From: Crocodylus rhombifer
Lineage: Eukaryota; Chordata; Crocodylia; Crocodylidae
NCBI GenBank assembly: GCA_038503035.1
Contig: JAVSML010018901.1
Span: 1 to 64,000, forward strand
Length of the DNA: 64,000 nt
Direction: 5' to 3'
A program made the translations under genes and the position numbers. The notes under the pieces were generated by a model that saw nothing but the letters and a program-made list of their open reading frames with translations, was not told the DNA's origin and made no database searches. This document shows, in pieces, positions 57,905-64,000 of this stretch (position 1 is its first letter; the number at the start of each line of letters is the position of its first letter).

Positions 57905-59659
57905 GATAGAACATGGACCCTGCCTTTCTGACTCCTCTCATAGTAGCAGGATATTCAGGGGCTGTTCATATCCCCCGAGATATTTCCTGTATCAAATAAC
58001 TCCAGAGGTCTATTATATTTCCTTCACGTAGGTGTTCACCCTGTGATTTTTCAGACTGCTTGGAAAAGGTCTGGAAGCTTCTCCTTGTTCATTCCCTTAC
58101 TCCTCTTCTTTCTTCTTTACCAGTAGTTTCTTTATGTTCTATAAAAGATGGCTAGAGTTTGCTACAATGAGATCAAGTGTTTTCTGAGGCTTTTTCTGAA
58201 TTGGATTGTTAGATGACCCAGATCTCTAGAAACTGTAATTATTTTCCTTCCAATTTTATTTCACTATTTTTCAATAGTCTGCTACAATTTTCCAACTGCA
58301 CTACCACAAAGTAGTAATATACTTTACTCTTAAGTAAACAATTTAAACAATGACAAAAATCAATATTTAAAATGACTAAACTAACTATTCTAACTTTTGT
58401 TTTCTCTCCTCTGAGGACAAAATACTGTAGGAGTAGAAGTAAACTCATTTCCTGTTATGCACCGGTGCATAATACAGTTTGCCTTGATCTGCAGGGACAG
58501 ATTGCATGATGTAATAAAATATGATGTGTCTATTTAATTGTGGATATTTGGGGAAAAAATTAGAAAGTCAAACATGTTGTAAGCTTGCAATAGTCATAAT
58601 TCTACAGAAGCTGAATTCTTATAACTCAAGGGGAAAAAGGAAAAAGGAACAAGCTGGAGAGAAGGCATGTGACTGGAGTAACAAGAAAGGGAGTTTGCAG
58701 CCTACACATAAAGTCTGGTGAGCCCTACATAGGAGCAGTGCACAGTGGAGCTTAGGATCCCACTAGCTTGGTCTGTGTGGACTGAAGGAGCTGGACTCGG
58801 ACTTAAGGCAGCTGCAGGTTGCTGCTGTTTGAGTGCTCTGGGACTAAAGGCTCGTCTCAGGACACCTCCAAAGATGAGGGGAAGGGTGGAAATTAAGAGC
58901 ACTTTTACACATGTTCTGGGGTGGCGCTTTAATTAGAGTGGCTCCAAGAACTGCTTTAATTAAAACAGCACTATGTCTCATGTACCTGCATACTCCACTT
59001 AAAAATGCTGGCAGGGGTATTTAAACTAAAGCTCATTCGATGACCTTTAGGTCAAGCACCCCGGCCACCATTGTTAAGCACAAGGATGCTGATACTACAA
59101 GACTCAGAAGGCTGCTTGAGCACAGTAATTGCCACGCTCCAGACTCAATTGAGTCTGCTCCAATGCGCTGGAATTCCAGAGCAGCCTCCACGCTCGGGTA
59201 TAAGTTCCCTAAGGCATTGAGTATATGTTATCACAGCTGTTGTTCCTTTATCCTTTTAACCTGTTCCCACCTTTGGTCCATTGGCTTGTGACCCTTACCC
59301 TTATGAGTTTCCTACATAAAAGTGGGAACCCCCATTCTGTTTCTTTTGCTGTTTTGGGGAGCTATGGGCTTGGCACATGCCAATTGATAGAAGCCAGATT
59401 AGGAACAGGATGTTTCCATCTTGTGCTCAATTTGTTCCTCATCTGACTTTGGATCTGCCTCATTAAATTAATTCAAACAAACCTCAGAAAATCCCGTCAT
59501 TTGGTCCATTTTCCATTGTGTACAATAATTTGGGAATCCTTCTCCCAAACATAGTTTGTTGACTAGCTAGTGAGGGCCCCTTTTTTGGGCTCCTGAATCT
59601 GAACCACGTTACTTTAAAATGCTCTTTGAGGGCCCATCACACCCCCACTGAGCTACTTT
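57905..59659. other. Intergenic, no firm feature
   Basis: AT-rich to 58640, then mixed sequence. The stretch about 58880-59040 has TTTAATTA-type palindromic motifs suggestive of a MITE, but boundaries could not be set. Confidence 0.35.
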
Positions 59660-59760
59660 GTATGTCTTAACCTCTCCATTTTAATGTCCTTCTTGAAAGG
59701 TGAATTGCAAAACTGGATGCCATACTTCACCAATTCTATACACATACTTAAAATACCTCT
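59660..59760 (-). mobile_element. Short old CR1-like fragment
   Basis: The minus strand reads VKYGIQFCNSPFKKDIKMER, corresponding to LEYGVQFWAPQFKKDIEKLER after the CR1 thumb. About 100 bp, with no tail. Confidence 0.6.
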
Positions 59761-60479
59761 CATTCCAACTCCCCTACTTATATATCCAAGGACACAGACA
59801 TAAATAATTCTTCATGCATCAATATTAAAATGATTAATAATGCACCTTCTGTCTAGTTCCCTGCTTGCAGACACACCCCGTGCAGTGGAGGGGGGAACTT
59901 GCACAGCGGTCATCCTCCCACCCCCCCCTCTACATTTGCAGGCACCTATAGGAACATCCCTTGCAGAGCAGAGTGGGGGGAATCTCCCATAGGAGCTTGC
60001 AGAGCCTGAACCCTGACTGAATCCCTTGCAGAGGGATTCTCCTGCATGTAAATTTACAAGCTGGGTGTGTATGGGATGGAGATGGACAGATCCTCCCGGG
60101 GGGGATGTCTGCAAGCAGGGGGTTGTCCCCTGCTTACAGACATGCCTCAAGTCAGGGTGCAGCAACTGGGGATGTCTGTAGAAGTCCCTAGATTGCAGTC
60201 ACCTGTGCAACAAAAGAAGAGTTACAAACCATTCAAAAATTTCCAGTTAGGAATTAATACTGCTAAGTTTTTTTGCAGCATCAACAATGCTGTTTCACCA
60301 TAATCAAACAGATTAATTTATAATTCATAACTGATAAAAGAAAACTCTGAGTATGATTCTGCTCTCTCTAACACTTTTCATACTAATGTAACTCTATTGA
60401 CTTCACTGGAACTATTCTTGATCTATTATTCTTGACGTGAGTTCAGTAGCAGACCCACCATCTCTCCCCAAGCATTTGT
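59761..60479. other. Intergenic, nothing recognised
   Basis: Contains repeated TGCAAG / GCTTGCAGA-like short motifs (59860-60140) in both orientations. No assignable element. Confidence 0.35.
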
Positions 60480-61900
60480 ATTACAAATGGGCCACATGTG
60501 GTTGTAGACAGGTACCGTAAAACAATATGTGGCAGGCTCGCTGCTTTTGCCCAGCAAGCCCAGCTTGGAGGAGGACACTTTGAATCAGTGGAACATTTCT
60601 ACCAATCAGGTAACAGCTGGAAGGGGCTTGCCCTGCCCCTGCTCGGAGGTGGGGGTGGGGTGAGGAGCCCCTGGACCTGATTGAAGACTGCGCTTTATAG
60701 GTCTGGCAGACTCCAGCACACCGAGCAGATGCAGCAAGGGACTCAAGAAGAGCAGAGCCAAGAAAAACTGGGGAGCTCTCCCCCAGTGGGCAATAGATCC
60801 AAGCCTCCTGAAGCTGCCACTGGAGGAGCAGCCTTGGGAGTGGTACAAGACTGCTTGGGCTGTTGACGGTGCACAGGAATGGCGCATGGAGACCCAGCCC
60901 TGGGAGCAGTGCGAGACCGCCTGGGCCCATCACAGCGTGCGGTTCAGTACACGGAGCCCAGGCTTTGGGAGCCCCAAGTGGTGGCTTGAGGCTGCAACCC
61001 CAGAGGACCAGCAGGCCACACAGTGCACAGGGCAGTGCATGGGCCCGAGCCTTGGCAGCCATGGCAGGGCAGTTCAGGCATCATTGTGAATAACCCCGGC
61101 AGGCAGCTGTGCAGGGAGGTGTGCAAGCAGTGCACAAGGGGGCGGAGCCAAGGAGCAGCAGAGGATGTTTGAGTTAGCCACCCAGTGTAAGGACAGATGG
61201 CCGCAGCCTGAAGGGCCCAGCCTGTGCTAAAATAGCCCTCAGTGCCAAGCCAGGGCACGGAGAAATAGTAGTGCTGCAACGTGAGGCCAGCACACAGAAG
61301 CCAGCCACAGTGGTTCAGCAGCTGAGAGGAGCTACGCCCTCGGTGCCCAGAGCGGGGCATAGGGTGGGGAGGAGCTCAGTGCGTGGGAGAGGCCTGGAGA
61401 GGTGCTCCAGCAGAGCAGACCCCATCGAGCTGCACCCTGACCACGGCCACCTGAGGGACCGTGAGTCATTGGGCCCTTGGGTCCCACAGGGGAAAGACAT
61501 TTGGGGCAGGCAAACGCAAAGAAGGGGCTGGGTGAGCAGGCCCCCACCTAGTCAAGGCCCTAAGGGAAGGGGCCCCTGGTGCTTCCTGGATAACCCCTCT
61601 CCCCCTTAGGGACCCCATTGGAAGGAGGACTCTCTCTTGCCATGGGTCAGGGACTATATTAAGGAAACAGATGTTATTAAGGTTGCTTATGTTTGCGCCT
61701 TATATTTTGCAACTGTGATGTTGTATTGTACTGATGCTGCTGAAATTGGTTTATTTTGATGGGTAAATAGTGTTACTTAGGATTTGACCTTGGTTATTGG
61801 TTAAGGCTCACTGTGTAAATATACGTATGTGATTTGATAGTTAGTTTTATGTATAATATAATTCAATAAACTGTAAATAGTTAAGAGCATTGGCATGGGA
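60480..61900 (+). repeat. Unclassified promoter-like to poly(A)-like segment
   Basis: The left part has a CCAAT box (60602-60606), G-rich boxes (about 60648-60662) and TTTATA (60694-60699) in promoter-like order. The middle is GC-rich, with a 66-bp tandem duplication (60831 and 60897; TGGGAGxxGTxCxAGACxGC) and a donor-like GTGAGT near 61460. The right end is AT-rich with AATAAA at 61865-61870. No protein family was recognised. It could be an LTR-type or other interspersed element, or a non-coding host transcript. Confidence 0.3.
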
Positions 61901-62018
61901 TTGACTCTATAGAAGAAAGAGGGACCCATGCTCAAAATCACTGTAAAAGTGCCCAAGTTAGGTTAGCAATGTAAAGCCGTGTCTTTCTGTGGATTTAGTC
62001 CCCAGTTTAGTTAAAACT

Positions 62019-62069
62019 AAAGGTAACAGTTTATCTGAGCTAGTTTAGTTTAGTTAAACTGTTACTTTT
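62019..62069. other. Inverted repeat beside CR1 5' end
   Basis: AAAGGTAACAGTTTA (62019-62033) and TAAACTGTTACTTTT (62055-62069) are inverted copies with one mismatch and a 21-nt loop, lying 14 bp before the start of the next CR1. Confidence 0.6.
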
Positions 62070-62082
62070 ATATTAGTAACGG

Positions 62083-64000
62083 GGGACGACCTAATCGGCG
62101 ACCTAGTGATTGATGGGAAGTTGGGTGACAGTGACCACGAGCTGATCACCTTCACCATCCACCGTAAAGCTGGCAAGTCAGTCAGCAACACAGAAGTCCC
62201 TGACTTCAGAAAAGCCGGCTTTGACAAGCTCAAGAGGCTAGTCGGTCAGGCCCTCAGGGACCATGACCCCAGGGAGATGGGAGTTCAAGAAGAGTGGTTG
62301 CTTCTCAAGGAAGCGATCCTCAGTGCACAAGCTAAATCTATTCCAACACGGAGGAAAGGCAGCAAGAAGGCACAGTAGCCCCCCTGGCTCTCCAGAGACC
62401 TAGCGGACCTACTGTGGCTAAAAAGGAAAGCCTACAAAGGATGGAGGACGGGATTCACCTCCAAGGAGGATTACTCTGCGCTGGTCCGGTCCTGCAGGGA
62501 CCAAACCAGGAAAGCCAAGGCTGCAACTGAACTCCAACTAGCTTCAAGCATCAAGGACAATAAAAAGTCCTTTTTCAGATATGTGGGGAGCTGGAGGAAA
62601 AGCAAGGGCAATGTTGGACCCCTGCTAAACCAGATGGGGCAACTGACAACTGACACCCAGGAAAAAGCCAACCTATTAAATAGGTACTTTGCGTCAGTCT
62701 TTCATCAGTCACACGGGATGCCCATGCCTGCTATGGGACAGGGAAATCTGGGTGAGGGGAATCCCCTACCCTCTGTCAATGCTGACCTCGAGAAGGAACA
62801 CCTTGAGAAGCTGGATACCTTCAAGTCAGCTGGCCCTGACAACCTGCACCCCAGGGTACTCAAGGAGCTGGCGAGCGTCATAGCCCAGCCCCTGGCATGG
62901 ATCTTTGAAAACTCCTGGCGCTCTGGTGTAGTGCCCGAAGACTGGAAGAAGGCCAATGTGGTGCCGATCTTCAAGAAAGGGAGGAAAGTGGATCCGGCTA
63001 ACTACAGGCCCATTAGCCTGACTTCTATCCTGGGGAAGATCTTAGAAAAGTTTATTAAGGAGGCCATCCTTGAGGGACTGGCCCAGGCTAACATTCTAAG
63101 GGACAGCCAGCATGGGTTTGTTGCGGGTAGGTCTTGTTTGACCAATCTCATTTCCTTCTATGACCAGGTGACCTATCACCTGGACAAGGGAGAAGAGATT
63201 GATGTCATATATCTGGACTTCAAAAAAGCTTTTGATCTGGTATCCCATGATCACCTCTTGGCCAAACTGCCCAGTTGTGGCCTTGGCTCCACCACTATCC
63301 GCTGGCTGGGAAATTGGCTTCGTGGTCGGACCCAGAGGGTTGTGATTGATGGCAGTCACTCATCATGTTGCCCTGTAACCAGTGGGGTCCCTCAAGGCTC
63401 TGTCCTGGGACCCATCCTGTTCAACATCTTCATTAACGATGTGGACATTGGAGTCAGGAGTGGACTGGCCAAGTTCGCCGATGACACCAAACTTTGGGGC
63501 AAAGCATCCACGCCAGAAGATAGGCGGGTGATCCAGGCTGACCTGGATAAGCTCAGCAAATGGGCAGACGAGAACCTGATGGTGTTTAACACCGAAAAAT
63601 GCAAGGTTCTCCACCTTGGGAGGAAAAACCTGCAGCACCCGTATAGGCTCGGCAGTGCTACGTTGGTTAGCACTACAGAAGAAAAAGACTTGGGGGTCAT
63701 CATTGACCACAAGATGAACATGAGCCTGCAATGCGATGCTGCGGCTAGTAAAGCCACCAAAATGCTGGCGTGCATCCATAGATGCTTCTCGAGCAAATCC
63801 CGGGACGTCATTCTCCCCTTGTACTCGGCCTTGGTGAGGCCGCAGCTGGAGTACTGCGTCCAGTTTTGGGCTCCACAATTCAAAAAGGATGTGGAGAAGC
63901 TTGAGAGAGTCCAGAGGAGAGCCACGCGCATGATCAGAGGTCAGGAAAACAGATCTTACGATGACAGGCTGAGAGCCATGGGACTCTTTAGCCTGGAAAA
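62083..64000 (+). mobile_element. Young CR1 LINE, running off the window end
   Basis: Starts within the endonuclease end (GGACGACCTAATCGGCGACC) and is very similar to the copy at 18304. The frame has one stop, TAG at 62376-62378 (CAG in relatives). It is then open to the last base: linker, fingers (YRPISLTSILGKILEKFI), palm (SGVPQGSVLGPILFNIFIND), catalytic FADDTKLWG at about 63474-63500, thumb and C-terminal region (MIRGQENRSYDDRLRAMG). The 3' part lies beyond the window. The RT appears intact, but ORF1 and most of the endonuclease are absent from this copy. Confidence 0.93.

Noticed and set aside
60481..61609. Open frames of up to 193 codons on both strands in the GC-rich segment
   Set aside because: No recognisable motif, overlapping frames, high G+C. 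No match to SLC17A5 exon 1 or another expected neighbour of CD109.

Overview
The window is a piece of vertebrate genome, most likely crocodilian and probably an alligatorid. The evidence is the abundance of CR1 retrotransposons of two young lineages. One ends in a tail of the type CATAGA(C)ATTAGGGCTGG followed by GGGACCTCGG. The other ends in CATAGTTTCTA-GGTCGG followed by GGGACCTGAG. Both resemble crocodilian CR1 tails rather than turtle or bird ones. There are also many short hAT-type DNA transposons. It is not prokaryotic, and nearly all open frames in it come from transposable elements.

One host gene is recognisable: the 5' end of CD109 on the minus strand. CD109 is a GPI-anchored alpha-2-macroglobulin-family protein. 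Exon 1 (34485-34564, signal peptide) lies in a CpG island at about 34240-34730. Exon 2 (33362-33522) follows after a 962-bp intron. A 29-bp microexon 3 (5261-5289) follows after a 28-kb intron. The reading frame joins exactly at both junctions and gives 90 N-terminal residues. Positions 1-5260 are therefore intron 3, 5290-33361 is intron 2, and 34731-64000 is upstream intergenic DNA. In mammals SLC17A5 lies on that side, but none of its exons was seen here.

Intron 3 holds a hAT-like element (352-1021), a decayed CR1 (1079-3420) and a GC-rich repeat. Intron 2 holds CR1 copies at 8713, 11051, 13745, 16307, 18304, 25593 and 29987. It also holds several hAT elements, tRNA-derived SINE pieces, a pair of related unassigned repeats (5400 and 12340), an RTE-like remnant and a 273-bp palindrome that abuts a CR1 with an intact reverse transcriptase frame. 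The upstream region holds MITEs (35471, 37642), an ancient CR1-like LINE split by two nested MITEs (39310-41030), and a long CR1 with ORF1 and a tandemly repeated 5' region (41632-45060). A 6-kb hAT element follows (50593-56642). It has 8-bp target duplications and a transposase C-terminal region, and it is interrupted by two CR1s and a CR1 tail. Further on are a small hAT (57550-57896), an unclassified promoter-like and poly(A)-signal-bearing segment (60480-61900), and a young CR1 that runs off the end (62083-64000).

The most informative observations are the CD109 microexon, an identical in-frame deletion of the reverse transcriptase core in two separate CR1 copies, the layered hAT/CR1 nest with a clean target duplication, and the CR1 inserted at the end of a palindrome arm. 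No new autonomous biological system could be demonstrated. Element classes were assigned by eye from motifs and terminal repeats.
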